Positions 26,087-34,907 of a stretch of DNA of 64,000 bases are shown here, one piece after another. Each line of letters starts with the position of its first letter. The first letter of the stretch is position 1. This DNA is from JANLUX01 sp031366005 (GTDB lineage: Bacteria > Bacteroidota > Bacteroidia > AKYH767-A > OLB10), in contig JANLZB010000076.1 in the NCBI GenBank assembly GCA_031366005.1, positions 62,001 through 126,000 on the forward strand, given 5' to 3'. The notes beneath the pieces are model-generated. The model made no database searches. It was not told where the DNA came from and saw only the letters and a program-made list of their open reading frames with translations. Both the position numbers and the translations under genes were made by a program.

Positions 26087-28494
26087 TTTCCGTAAATGGT
26101 TTCAGGTTCGCCAACAACATTGTCAATCATCCATGCTCTTGTTATTTTATCATTGTCATTAAAAGCATAAACTGCTTTTGATTGCAAATTATTCCACAAC
26201 TTATTTTTTGTTGCATACTTTCTAAATTCTACTGCAACTTCTTCCAATTCGTTTTCACATTTTGCACCTGTAGTTGTTATGCCTGCTTTCTCTACTGAAA
26301 TGACTGGAATCGGGTAATCAAATCTTTGCTTCACAAGAATTTTTACTTCTTCTGCTTTCTGTTGTTCAAGCAATTTCATTGCAGCAACAAAAGTTGCTTT
26401 AGCAACTTTGAGTGCTGCTTTCAATTTGTTTTCGTTGTCAACTAACTTTTGATATTCCTCTTGATTGAGTTTTACATTTCCTTTTTTTCTTCCTTTAAGA
26501 ATATTTATTTCTTTCAAGCTCTTTGCTGCCTTATCGTATTTGTCTTGTGCTGTCTGCAAAGTTTTTTGTAATTCATCTTCCTGTGGTTTGTATTTCTTAT
26601 TTACTTCTGCAATTGCTTCATGAGTGATTTTCTTGTAGAGTATTGTTTCTGCCTCTGTGAATTTTTTTAGGAAAAGCAAACTTGGTTTTACTGTTGCTCC
26701 ACTGGCTATAAATACATCTTGAGGAATAGAAGTAATGTTTATGATTTTCGCTTTGCCTTCAAAAAATTCTCTCACCTTTTGCAAACTGCTTGTATTCAAA
26801 ACTCCTTCGGGTAGAACAATTCCCATTCTTCCGCCTGGCTTTAGTAAGTGAATGTTTCTTTCAATGAATAATACTTCTGTTAGTCCACTCATTTTTCCGA
26901 CTTCAAACAAATCAAGAATCGGTTTACCGATTTCTTTTTTGCTGTTTGTTTCGTTTGCCCAAAGTTTAAGCGGTTGGATTACCATCGTTTCGTATTCGTC
27001 TCCATAGCGTTCCGTGTAAAGTTTTATTTTATTATCACTCGGAATATCCAAGTTAGAAACTACCAAAGTTTTTTCAACTCTAGAACCAAAAGGCGGATTA
27101 GTAAAAATCACATCAAACCTCCCGTCAAAAATTCCGTTCACATTCAGCAAGCCATCGTGATGATGCACTCCTCCATGTCCGTCACCGTGCATTATCATAT
27201 TCATTTTTGCTGTCCTTGCCATTCGCGGATTTGCATCAGTTCCAAAAATGCAATCGTAACTAAGTGTTCTTAATCTGCCTTTTTCATTTTGAAGGTCTAA
27301 TTCAAAATTGAGTTGATTAAAAAGATGGTCAACCTTTTTAATTATTTCAGTTTGTTTTTTCTCGGATAAAGTTTCAAAATCACTTGTGAAGTTTTCCTTT
27401 TTGATTTGTTCTTTGGCTTCCTGCACATCTTTTTCAATTTTCTCTCTCACATATTCAAATGCTTTTATTAAAAATCCGCCACTGCCGCAACATGGGTCAC
27501 AAATTTTTTCTCCTTCTTGTGGGTCTAACACATCAACCATGTAATTTACAATCGTCCGTGGTGTAAAGAATTGCCCTAACTCTCCTCTGAATGTCTTGCC
27601 TAAAAATTCTTCAAATGCAATTCCTTTTATGTCGTCTGATGTGTCGGACAAATTATATTTCTGCAACTCCTTCACGATTTCTAAAAAACTGTTTTCACGA
27701 ATTTTAATTGTGTCGTTGCGGTCAAAGATTTCATCGTCTTTGAAAATGTCTTTTGTATTATCAAAGAAATACTGGTAAAAAGGTTTTCCTTTTCCTCCTG
27801 TTGTTTCAACATGAGCATCTCTTAATTCTTCAAACTTCTCTTTTGAAAACTTTTGCTTTGACTTTGATTGCTCTCTTTCATAGCGGATTTTCATGAAAAG
27901 GATTTTGCTTATTTCATCAAATGCTGCCTCAGGTGAAAGTTTATCGTTGTTGCGAATAATGTTGTGGCATTTGAAAAGCAATTTGGAAAAATCTTCTCTT
28001 GTAAAAACTTTCGTTTGATTTAAGAGTTCTTGAATCTTCTTTTCATTGTTGAGTTCTGATGCTTTTGGAATAGATACAATTTCATCTAACTCATTCGGCA
28101 TTACTTCCTCGTTCACTCTGAAAAATTTTGTGTTTTTCAGATTAGTTGTAACAAAGAATTTCGCTTTTGCCCATGAGGCATAATTAGCTCCTTGATAATA
28201 ATCTTCTTCGTGAATGGTTATGTGTTCCGCTTTGCATTCAACTACAATAATCGGTTTTTTGTTTTTTGCTCGGTCTTCTTTTGATTGCCAAATAACAATG
28301 TCGGCTCTTGCTTTTCCTTGTCCTCGTTTTGAGTTGTTGACTTTTACTTCTTGGTCCATTTGCTCCAATGTATATTCATACTCATTCACCAAAAAAGCAA
28401 TAAACTCTTGTCTAACTTTTTCTTCGGGTGTAAGAATTAAATCTTTCCCTTTGAGTGGGGCAAAAATTTTATTGCCTGTTACTTTTAGTTTCAT
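26083..28494 (-). CDS. fused PD-(D/E)XK nuclease / N6-adenine DNA methylase
   Basis: This 803-residue protein reads from the ATG at 28494. The frame is open up to 28563, but the 28494 start lies next to an AAAGAA tract and gives a normal N-terminus. Residues about 20-130 form an HsdR-N-type nuclease (ARADIVIW, D65; VVECKAE, E86 and K88). A HsdM helical domain follows, then the methylase with SAM motif DPCCGSGGF (near 331) and catalytic NPPF (near 465), then a coiled-coil tail. No helicase motor is present. Nuclease, methylase and separate S subunit recall BcgI-type Type IIB/IIG systems. It overlaps the XRE gene by 26 bp. Confidence 0.85.
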   Translation of the reverse strand: MKLKVTGNKIFAPLKGKDLILTPEEKVRQEFIAFLVNEYEYTLEQMDQEVKVNNSKRGQGKARADIVIWQSKEDRAKNKKPIIVVECKAEHITIHEEDYYQGANYASWAKAKFFVTTNLKNTKFFRVNEEVMPNELDEIVSIPKASELNNEKKIQELLNQTKVFTREDFSKLLFKCHNIIRNNDKLSPEAAFDEISKILFMKIRYEREQSKSKQKFSKEKFEELRDAHVETTGGKGKPFYQYFFDNTKDIFKDDEIFDRNDTIKIRENSFLEIVKELQKYNLSDTSDDIKGIAFEEFLGKTFRGELGQFFTPRTIVNYMVDVLDPQEGEKICDPCCGSGGFLIKAFEYVREKIEKDVQEAKEQIKKENFTSDFETLSEKKQTEIIKKVDHLFNQLNFELDLQNEKGRLRTLSYDCIFGTDANPRMARTAKMNMIMHGDGHGGVHHHDGLLNVNGIFDGRFDVIFTNPPFGSRVEKTLVVSNLDIPSDNKIKLYTERYGDEYETMVIQPLKLWANETNSKKEIGKPILDLFEVGKMSGLTEVLFIERNIHLLKPGGRMGIVLPEGVLNTSSLQKVREFFEGKAKIINITSIPQDVFIASGATVKPSLLFLKKFTEAETILYKKITHEAIAEVNKKYKPQEDELQKTLQTAQDKYDKAAKSLKEINILKGRKKGNVKLNQEEYQKLVDNENKLKAALKVAKATFVAAMKLLEQQKAEEVKILVKQRFDYPIPVISVEKAGITTTGAKCENELEEVAVEFRKYATKNKLWNNLQSKAVYAFNDNDKITRAWMIDNVVGEPETIYGK

Positions 28495-28795
28495 TTCTTT
28501 TTTGATTTTGAGTTTTGATAGATTTTCCTGCAACCTCCATCGCCTTAAAAGCAACATCTTCATCCTTCGCCAAATTGTGTAGCTGGTCGGCTAACCAAAG
28601 TGTAAGTAATTCCTTTTCGTTTGTCTTTAAGATTTTCGCTAACCGACTTACGATTTCTTTTTTCGCTGTTCGTTCTCCTCTCTCAATCTTACTAAACAAG
28701 GGAGTATCAAGGTCAAGTTGCGAAGCAACTTGCCTTTGAAGCAAGTTGCCTTGCTCTCTTAATTTTTTTATTTGTTCTCCGAATTGGTTTGCCAT
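28469..28795 (-). CDS. XRE-family regulator of the restriction cassette
   Basis: This is a 108-residue protein with an N-terminal helix-turn-helix (FGEQIKKLREQGNLLQRQVA, then TPLFSKIERGERTAKKEIVSRLAKIL). The polar, lysine-rich C-terminus (IKTQNQKRNETKSNRQ) overlaps the methylase start. It is the first gene of the cassette and by position resembles a controller (C) protein that times restriction after methylation. A 10-bp direct repeat lies in its own promoter. Confidence 0.85.
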   Translation of the reverse strand: MANQFGEQIKKLREQGNLLQRQVASQLDLDTPLFSKIERGERTAKKEIVSRLAKILKTNEKELLTLWLADQLHNLAKDEDVAFKAMEVAGKSIKTQNQKRNETKSNRQ

Positions 28796-28810
28796 TTCAT
28801 TTTTATTGAC

Positions 28811-28830
28811 TTGTCAAATATTGGCAAATT
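28811..28830 (-). promoter_or_regulatory. 10-bp direct-repeat operator candidate
   Basis: On the plus strand, TTGTCAAATA is followed directly by TTGGCAAATT: two units spaced one helical turn apart. The pair lies 16-35 bp upstream of the XRE start, next to or overlapping the promoter octamer at 28825-28832. This is a plausible autoregulatory site for the XRE protein. Confidence 0.5.
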
Positions 28831-28832
28831 TA
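28825..28832 (-). promoter_or_regulatory. -7 promoter element (TAAATTTG) of the restriction cassette
   Basis: On the minus strand, TAAATTTG fits the TAnnTTTG consensus and lies 29 bp upstream of the XRE start codon. It overlaps one unit of the direct repeat, so a protein bound there would block transcription. Confidence 0.5.
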
Positions 28833-28921
28833 GGCGCAATTTCATTAACAATTTCAAAATGCTGTCTGTCTTTATTAAAACGTTGGAGAAAACACTCTTT
28901 CATTTTTTTTCTGGTTGGCTG

Positions 28922-28933
28922 GGCTTGTGCGTT
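28922..28933 (+). repeat. 12-bp direct repeat, right flank of the restriction cassette
   Basis: GGCTTGTGCGTT is identical to the copy at 22896-22907. It is preceded by GGTTGGCT, as the left copy contains GTTGGCT. Together they bracket the four-gene cassette. Confidence 0.4.
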
Positions 28934-29196
28934 GAAAAAAATAAAAGTCCGTTTTGCTGTTTTACTTTGTTATGTACTTAAATGAATGATTAATTTCAAC
29001 AGCTAAAATTAAGCAGCAATAGAACTGGATTATGCATTATGCAAAGAAAACATTATTTAGATTGGGATAAAAATGCCGAAAATCAACAAACAGGCAGCGG
29101 TTGTTGGAAGGACCCGGAATCCACAAGAAAATTAAGCATTGGATACCTAAGTACCTGATTTACAAACCGGAGAGTGGATACGATTGTTGTTGCCCG
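28934..29196. other. gene-free stretch between cassette and repeat array
   Basis: No convincing gene is visible. One 39-codon frame (29039-29158, plus strand, MQRKHYLDWDKNAENQ start) has no recognisable similarity or clear ribosome-binding site and ends just before the tandem array; it is probably chance. Confidence 0.5.
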
Positions 29197-29486
29197 CCTG
29201 TCGAACGTTAATGTACGGCATCGGAATTATTATGCACTGCATTGGAATTATGTTGCACGGCATCGGAACGTTAATGCATGGCATCGGAACGTTAATGCAC
29301 GGCATTGGATCATTGTTGCCGGCATCGGAATTACTATGCATAGCATCTGAACGTTGATGCACGGCAGTGGAATGTTGTTGCACGACTGTCGAACGCTGAT
29401 GCACGCCATCCGAAAATCTATGCACGGTTGCCGTTTATAATGCACGGCTCTTGAGGATTAATGAACGGTAACGGAAATCTTATACA
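29197..29486. repeat. tandem array with strict 21-bp period (about 14 units)
   Basis: Imperfect units with the pattern GGCATCGGAA then CGTTAATGCAC follow one another. Nearly all are exactly 21 bp, with two 20-bp exceptions. Each unit contains GCAT-N10-ATGC, and unit junctions (ATGCACGGCAT) are also self-complementary. Because 21 is a multiple of three, the minus strand stays open for over 90 codons, but this is a repeat artefact. No spacers are present, so it is not a CRISPR. The remaining 29487-29635 shows nothing recognisable. Confidence 0.85.
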
Positions 29487-29635
29487 TAGTTGATGCTCTT
29501 TAAAGAATGGATTTGAGAGGTTGTTTACTTATGGGAAATCACCATTGTTAACTTGTGGCTGATTGGTTATCTCCACTTATGTTAAAAAGGAACCGTAAAG
29601 CTTCTTGGGTGAAGGGTGTCATCAGCATGCGCCCA

Positions 29636-32332
29636 TCAGTTTATCCCATACAAATAAACATTGCTTCCTGAACCTGTTATTAAATAAGAACGTTTATCCT
29701 GTTCAGAGTTCATCACATCAAAAGCGGTGGAACCACTAACCGGGAAACCATTCATCACTGCACCGTTTTTTTCTATTAAATAAATATTTCCTGCTTCGGC
29801 ACTGTACATTCCAATCCTTGTTTTTCCATCTATCAATGTAAATGCACTTAACCAGGCCGACATTTTCTCAGTGAATGAATGCCCTGTAATAGTTAAATTA
29901 TCGCTGGTTAAAATTTTTAATGATTGTTGATTGAGTAAAACAAAATCATTTTCCTGGTCAGCATTGGCATCCAGCGGAAGCCACGCTAACGGACCACCGG
30001 TTTGTTCAGTTGTTAAGATGGGAGTAATTGAATTTTCTTTTACTAACATGATTGCTCCGGAAGTATCCATCATCATTAATTGAAAAACAGCATCTTCTTT
30101 GTTAACGCGATAGAACCACGTGCCGGGTTTTTTTAATACGGTCATCCCACGTATTTGATATTGCCCCATTTTATTCAATGCATAAAAATTAAAATCATCA
30201 TCAGTGAAGACTAAATAATCCTGTGTACCAAAACGGAAATACTGCAATGAATCAGTAACTGACTTTCGTGTTTTATTGAAATACCATCCGCCTAAAGATT
30301 TTCCATTTAGCAACCAGCCGTAAATACTCATGTTGCCACAGGCGAGGAAAATCCGGTAATCACCATTTCCATAATAATCAACTAATGAAACACTGTTGGT
30401 TGCCATCATGGGTAAACGAATGGGATAACCCGGACAATTATTACCGGCAGCATCAATTATGTAAATAAATGAACGTGTGTTAAACACATAACATTTCTGC
30501 CCGCTTTTATAAGGATCAACAGGATAATATGCACTCAGCACTTTGGTATCCAGCTTCTTTTTCCATTGTATGTTTCCGCTGTTGTCAATCTTATACAAAG
30601 TATTATTATCATCCTGAACCAACGCCTGGATATTGTGTGTGGAATCAGCAATAAACTGCGGAGCCGTGGTTACAGTTGTATCCAATATGCAACTCCATAA
30701 CTGGTGTACTCCTTTGGTGTCCTCTGATTTGTAATGAAAATAAGCATTGCTTTTAAATGAATTGTTTTGCGCTGTTGCTGACAACATCAATGCATCACAA
30801 TGGCTCCATATTTTTTTATATTGATCAATTGCGAGAATAGTATTTGTGGAAGCTATTGAGCGCAGGAGATAAGTGGATGCACTGATGTTGGAATAAAAAC
30901 AAAAATTAGAGGGAGAAGGAATATGATTGAATAATGAAAAAAACTGTGCATCATTAACAGCCATATTTCCTGTTGCATCATCATTGATCAACGAACGCAA
31001 TGCAGAAGGTTGATTGGCAACGATGATGCAGCCTTTCATATCGGTATAATAAAAACGGTTGATGCAATTAAACAAACCTCCGAACATGGCAGGTAATAAT
31101 CCGGGTAAATCAAGGTAACGTATTGTGTGACCATTGTATCGCTCTTCGTTTTGCTGGCGGTTGCCACTTGCTGTATTTGCTTTTTCGGCAAGACGGCTTA
31201 ATGCAGCCAATGCTTTGGATATTTCGGTGGCTTTGAAAACAGCATAGCATGTATTGTCATAATTGGTGCTGACAGGTTCAGTTACCAGCAATGCGTATTC
31301 GTTACCTAACCAATATTTCCATTGTGCATCCACACTGATGTGGATAGCCTGATCCATCTGCTTAATACGTTCCGAAGTGGTAGCGTACATTTTATTGATG
31401 GTAAAATAATTTCTTAATGCAGGCAGGTATTTATTCCAGTTGCTCACACCAAACCAAATAAGTGCAGCAGTTTTAGCAGGAAGTATTTTCTTCAATGAAA
31501 AAGCAACCGGTTGTTGTGATTGTAATGAATGAAGATAATCCGTTGAATCGCTGTATGTATTTCCACTAAGATTTATTTCATTTTCATTGATGTTTGTTTT
31601 GAGGTAAGTATAATTTGCAAATGCTCCAAGACGGCTGATCCTGTCTTTTCGCGAAGCATCTAAAAAAGTGCTCAGCCACGAAGGAAGTTGCCTGTAATTA
31701 ATCCACATTGCCAGATCGTTTGGTTTCTGCACTGGCATTGCTGTAGCAAGGTCAGTAAGCTTAAAACCTGAACGTTGCTGGCGGATGGCATCTTCTACAA
31801 GAAACGGACTGAAGCTGCCAGCAAATACGCCATGTATAACTGCATAAGTGAACATTCCGTAGCTGGTATTAAGTTCACGTATGTCGGTACCGTTATAGTT
31901 TCTTGAAGATGCAATTTCGTTTGACATCAACCGCATCCAAACATCGGCTTGCGTTGCTGTTATGTTTTCTGAAAGAAATAACAGATCAAATTCAATAGCA
32001 CCTGTTACATGAAATGAAAGGAATAGTTCGTGTGTGTTTAGTGCTTCACGCAATGTTGCATTTGCTGTAGTTGCAGAGTCAAAAAAAGAAAGTTGATGGT
32101 TAACTTTTTCAAAAGTAGGAGTGGAGCAGAGATCTTTCCAATAGGTGCTTCTGGTCAGTTGTCTTATTGATGTGGATGCTTTTTTACACGATACGATGAA
32201 TGCAGCATTGTTAGGAATGCAATCAAATGCATTGGCACTTTTAGCACTATACTGCTGGTAATAAATTATACCCGCTGCAAGAGCGATGATAATAAATACA
32301 GAAATAAGAGAGGAACTTAAAACCCGCTTCAT
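29636..32332 (-). CDS. large anchored protein with propeller-like C-terminus
   Basis: This 898-residue protein has an N-terminal membrane anchor (SLISVFIIIALAAGIIYYQQY), a DUF3352-like middle part (FDCIPNNAAFIVSCKKAS; later QPVAFSLKKILPAKTAALIW) and a C-terminal region of repeated beta-blades (ALVQDDNNTLYKIDNSGNIQ, YIIDAAGNNCPGYPI, YLIEKNGAVMNGFPVSG) suggesting a PQQ-like beta-propeller outside the membrane. Conserved-looking but without assigned function. It is upstream of and far from any partner that would reveal its role; rnhB lies 108 bp away on the same strand. Confidence 0.65.
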   Translation of the reverse strand: MKRVLSSSLISVFIIIALAAGIIYYQQYSAKSANAFDCIPNNAAFIVSCKKASTSIRQLTRSTYWKDLCSTPTFEKVNHQLSFFDSATTANATLREALNTHELFLSFHVTGAIEFDLLFLSENITATQADVWMRLMSNEIASSRNYNGTDIRELNTSYGMFTYAVIHGVFAGSFSPFLVEDAIRQQRSGFKLTDLATAMPVQKPNDLAMWINYRQLPSWLSTFLDASRKDRISRLGAFANYTYLKTNINENEINLSGNTYSDSTDYLHSLQSQQPVAFSLKKILPAKTAALIWFGVSNWNKYLPALRNYFTINKMYATTSERIKQMDQAIHISVDAQWKYWLGNEYALLVTEPVSTNYDNTCYAVFKATEISKALAALSRLAEKANTASGNRQQNEERYNGHTIRYLDLPGLLPAMFGGLFNCINRFYYTDMKGCIIVANQPSALRSLINDDATGNMAVNDAQFFSLFNHIPSPSNFCFYSNISASTYLLRSIASTNTILAIDQYKKIWSHCDALMLSATAQNNSFKSNAYFHYKSEDTKGVHQLWSCILDTTVTTAPQFIADSTHNIQALVQDDNNTLYKIDNSGNIQWKKKLDTKVLSAYYPVDPYKSGQKCYVFNTRSFIYIIDAAGNNCPGYPIRLPMMATNSVSLVDYYGNGDYRIFLACGNMSIYGWLLNGKSLGGWYFNKTRKSVTDSLQYFRFGTQDYLVFTDDDFNFYALNKMGQYQIRGMTVLKKPGTWFYRVNKEDAVFQLMMMDTSGAIMLVKENSITPILTTEQTGGPLAWLPLDANADQENDFVLLNQQSLKILTSDNLTITGHSFTEKMSAWLSAFTLIDGKTRIGMYSAEAGNIYLIEKNGAVMNGFPVSGSTAFDVMNSEQDKRSYLITGSGSNVYLYGIN

Positions 32333-32426
32333 TCAATAGGATTGTTTGTAAAACTAATTGATAGACAAGCCTTATAACGAAGAGAAGGAGGTAGTTATCT
32401 ACAAAGGAATGTTAATTCGCTTTCTT

Positions 32427-32459
32427 ACCCTTTCAAGGGTTTAAAACCCTTGAAAGGGT
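32427..32459. repeat. 33-bp near-perfect palindrome overlapping the rnhB stop
   Basis: The arms ACCCTTTCAAGGGTTT and AAACCCTTGAAAGGGT are exact reverse complements separated by one A. The minus-strand reading of one arm encodes the last residues of RnhB (PFQGF) and its stop codon. It can act as a hairpin terminator or be a dispersed palindromic element inserted at the gene end. Confidence 0.7.
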
Positions 32460-33067
32460 GTTTCAAACTCCAGTTCAACTTGCGGATCACACAATGAAAA
32501 ACTTTTGCGATGGTAGGGTGTTATCCCATGTCGTTGTATAGCATCACGATGCATTGCGGTGGCATAAGCTTTATTATGATCCCAACCATAATGCGGAAAC
32601 TGAATATGCAACTGTTGCATGTATTCATCACGATGAGTTTTGGCAAGTATGCTTGCTGCTGCAATGCTTAAATATTTTCCATCACCTTCTACAATACAGC
32701 AATGCGGTATCTCACCAAAAGTTTTAAAACGATTGCCATCAATAATCAAATGCTGAGGAGAGCAAGGAAGCTGTTCAATAGCTCGGTGCATGGCAAGGAA
32801 AGTAGCATTTAAAATATTGATACGGTCAATTTCCTCATGATCTGCGAAAGCAACTTTCCAGGCAATGGCATCACGCTGAATAAGCGGGCGAAGCTCCTCA
32901 CGTACTTCACGTGTTAATTGTTTCGAATCATTCAAAAGCTTAAACCATTTCAATCTTTTAGGAGGTAAAATAACAGCTGCTGCTGTAACGGGTCCGGCTA
33001 AACAACCACGACCGGCTTCGTCCACACCAGCTTCAATAAAAGTTTTGTGATAAGAGAGACGAAGCAT
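32441..33067 (-). CDS. rnhB: ribonuclease HII
   Basis: This 208-residue enzyme cleaves RNA in RNA-DNA hybrids and removes misincorporated ribonucleotides. The signature AGVDEAGRGCLAGPV carries the catalytic Asp-Glu pair. The third and fourth acidic positions are in HLIIDGNRF and near ASILAKTHRDEYM. Length is normal for the family. The last five residues are encoded by the palindrome at 32427-32459, so the native C-terminus may have been replaced. Confidence 0.93.
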   Translation of the reverse strand: MLRLSYHKTFIEAGVDEAGRGCLAGPVTAAAVILPPKRLKWFKLLNDSKQLTREVREELRPLIQRDAIAWKVAFADHEEIDRINILNATFLAMHRAIEQLPCSPQHLIIDGNRFKTFGEIPHCCIVEGDGKYLSIAAASILAKTHRDEYMQQLHIQFPHYGWDHNKAYATAMHRDAIQRHGITPYHRKSFSLCDPQVELEFETPFQGF

Positions 33068-33279
33068 GTGCGTGATTTAACGGGATAAAAATAAGCAGCA
33101 GCATTCAGTATTAGAAGCAGTGTTGAAAAAAAGATGCAGCAGCATGTGGCAGTAGTCAATAATTACTGCCTCCAAACTGCTTACTGCTATTGCTTATTCC
33201 GAAGAAAGGATTAAAAATTTCTTTTATTCTTATTGTGATCGGATGTGCAACTGCCCATTTGAAATTGTGTCGTTTAAAT

Positions 33280-34872
33280 TTACTCAACAATTAATTTCTT
33301 GCAGTAACTCTTTTCACCGTCATACACTTTTACAAAATAGATTCCAGAGGAAATATTTTCAAGTCTGATAATTTGACTTGGTTGTGTAGAAATAGATTGT
33401 TCAAAGACTTTTTTTCCAACTGTATTGTAAATGTTGACATAACCATTTCTGATTTCAGAATCAAAATTAATTTGAAAACTATTATTTGTTGGGTTTGGGT
33501 AAATATTAAAAATGGAATTGTCAGATATGAGTTGACTTATTCCAGTTGGTAAAATCACATTAATAGTAACTATTGTTGCATTTGAGGATTGTCTGCTTAA
33601 ATAAGTGGACGAATCGCAATAAGTTTCACTGCATCCGTTTACATCAGTAATAGAAAGACAAACATTATAATATCCTGGAACGTTGTATGTATGTGAAGGA
33701 TTGGCTCCTGATGAAAGCGCAGTTCCATCGCCCCAGTTCCATGAATAAGTTATAGGTGCTACGCCTGTTGCCTGATTTAAAGCAATCCAGTTATGAGGAA
33801 TGGTATCAGTATAAAGAGAATAGTATGCTGAGCAAGATAACTTTGCAATCTTATAAATAGAATTACTGCCAATATGGTCAAAACCGCCACCCATATAAAA
33901 TTCAGAATTGTAAGTAGCAAAAGCATTAACACGGTCATTCGGTGCATCAGTTAAAACTTGCCATGATGTGCCATTCCATTTAGCAAGGTTTGCATTAGCC
34001 GCATAAAATAATCCACCTGCATAAAGATCTCCGTGATATTCTGCCAAGGTACTTACGTATTGAGTGCCTGTTGTACCTAATCCTCCGCCCAGGGCAGACC
34101 ATGATGAACCGTTCCATTTAGCAATATGATTTGCAGCAAGACCACCTGCAGAAGAAAAATTTCCTCCTGCATAAAGTTCTCCATCGTAAACTGCTAATGC
34201 AGAAACATAAGGACAGCAATGATTCATCCCGCCCCCAACACCAACCCATGATGTTCCATTCCATTTTGTAATGTGGTCAACAAGATTTCCACTTGCATAT
34301 TGGAAATCACCACCTGCATAGAGTTCACCGTTATAGATTGCCAATGATTTAACCTGGTCACTCATTCCATTACCTACAGCCGACCATGTTGTTCCGTTCC
34401 ATTTAGCAATATAATTAGCAGAAACACCGCCAGCAGTAGTAAAATTTCCACCTGCATACAGTTCTCCATTATAAACAACTAAAGTATTAACAGCAGTATT
34501 CCAGCTTACATTTCCTCCAGTAACTCCACTACCAACAGCAGACCAACTTGTACCGTTCCATTTTATTATGTTACCTGAATAGATACCACCTCCTGATAAA
34601 TAAAAATCACCTCCTGCATACAGTTCTCCGTTGTACACTACCATGGCCTTAACAGTAGCATTTGCAAAACCTGTTCCTACTGAATCCCATATCATACCAT
34701 TCCATTTAAAAAGACCATCTGCGTAAAGTTCACCATTATAAACAGCAAAAGAATTTACATAAATACCTGCGGTGTTGCCAACTTGCGACCATGATTGTGC
34801 ATTTACGCTACAGCCTAAAAAGAAGAGCGTGATCGTTGTAAGTAGATTTTTTCTCAATTTGTTTTTGTTCAT
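33280..34872 (-). CDS. secreted repeat protein with PKD and T9SS sorting domains
   Basis: This is a 530-residue protein with a signal peptide (LLTTITLFFLGCSVNAQ). About seven repeats of 45-55 residues follow (YNGELYAGGNF...IAKWNGT.W..VG), predicting a beta-propeller like the Delta-60 or Kelch type. Next come a PKD domain (WNWGDGTALSSGANPSHTYN) and a type A T9SS tail (IYPNPTNNSFQINF...SSGIYFVKVYDGEK). The repeats are also visible at DNA level, so copy number can change by recombination. A surface or secreted protein of unknown target. Confidence 0.85.
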   Translation of the reverse strand: MNKNKLRKNLLTTITLFFLGCSVNAQSWSQVGNTAGIYVNSFAVYNGELYADGLFKWNGMIWDSVGTGFANATVKAMVVYNGELYAGGDFYLSGGGIYSGNIIKWNGTSWSAVGSGVTGGNVSWNTAVNTLVVYNGELYAGGNFTTAGGVSANYIAKWNGTTWSAVGNGMSDQVKSLAIYNGELYAGGDFQYASGNLVDHITKWNGTSWVGVGGGMNHCCPYVSALAVYDGELYAGGNFSSAGGLAANHIAKWNGSSWSALGGGLGTTGTQYVSTLAEYHGDLYAGGLFYAANANLAKWNGTSWQVLTDAPNDRVNAFATYNSEFYMGGGFDHIGSNSIYKIAKLSCSAYYSLYTDTIPHNWIALNQATGVAPITYSWNWGDGTALSSGANPSHTYNVPGYYNVCLSITDVNGCSETYCDSSTYLSRQSSNATIVTINVILPTGISQLISDNSIFNIYPNPTNNSFQINFDSEIRNGYVNIYNTVGKKVFEQSISTQPSQIIRLENISSGIYFVKVYDGEKSYCKKLIVE

Positions 34873-34899
34873 ATTTAATTAGTTGTTTGTTCAAGGTTG

Positions 34900-34907
34900 C
34901 AAAGTTA
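34900..34907 (-). promoter_or_regulatory. -7 promoter element (TAACTTTG)
   Basis: On the minus strand, TAACTTTGC fits TAnnTTTG and lies 27 bp upstream of the start codon at 34872 of the T9SS repeat protein. Confidence 0.5.

Noticed and set aside
29147..29445. Open frames of 65 and 92 codons on the minus strand rich in Cys-Ile-Asn-Val repeats
   Set aside because: They exist only because the 21-bp repeat unit is a multiple of three; both frames shift through the same array and no start signal or conserved sequence is seen.
29197..29486. CRISPR array
   Set aside because: Units are contiguous and diverged with no unique spacers, and no cas genes are present.
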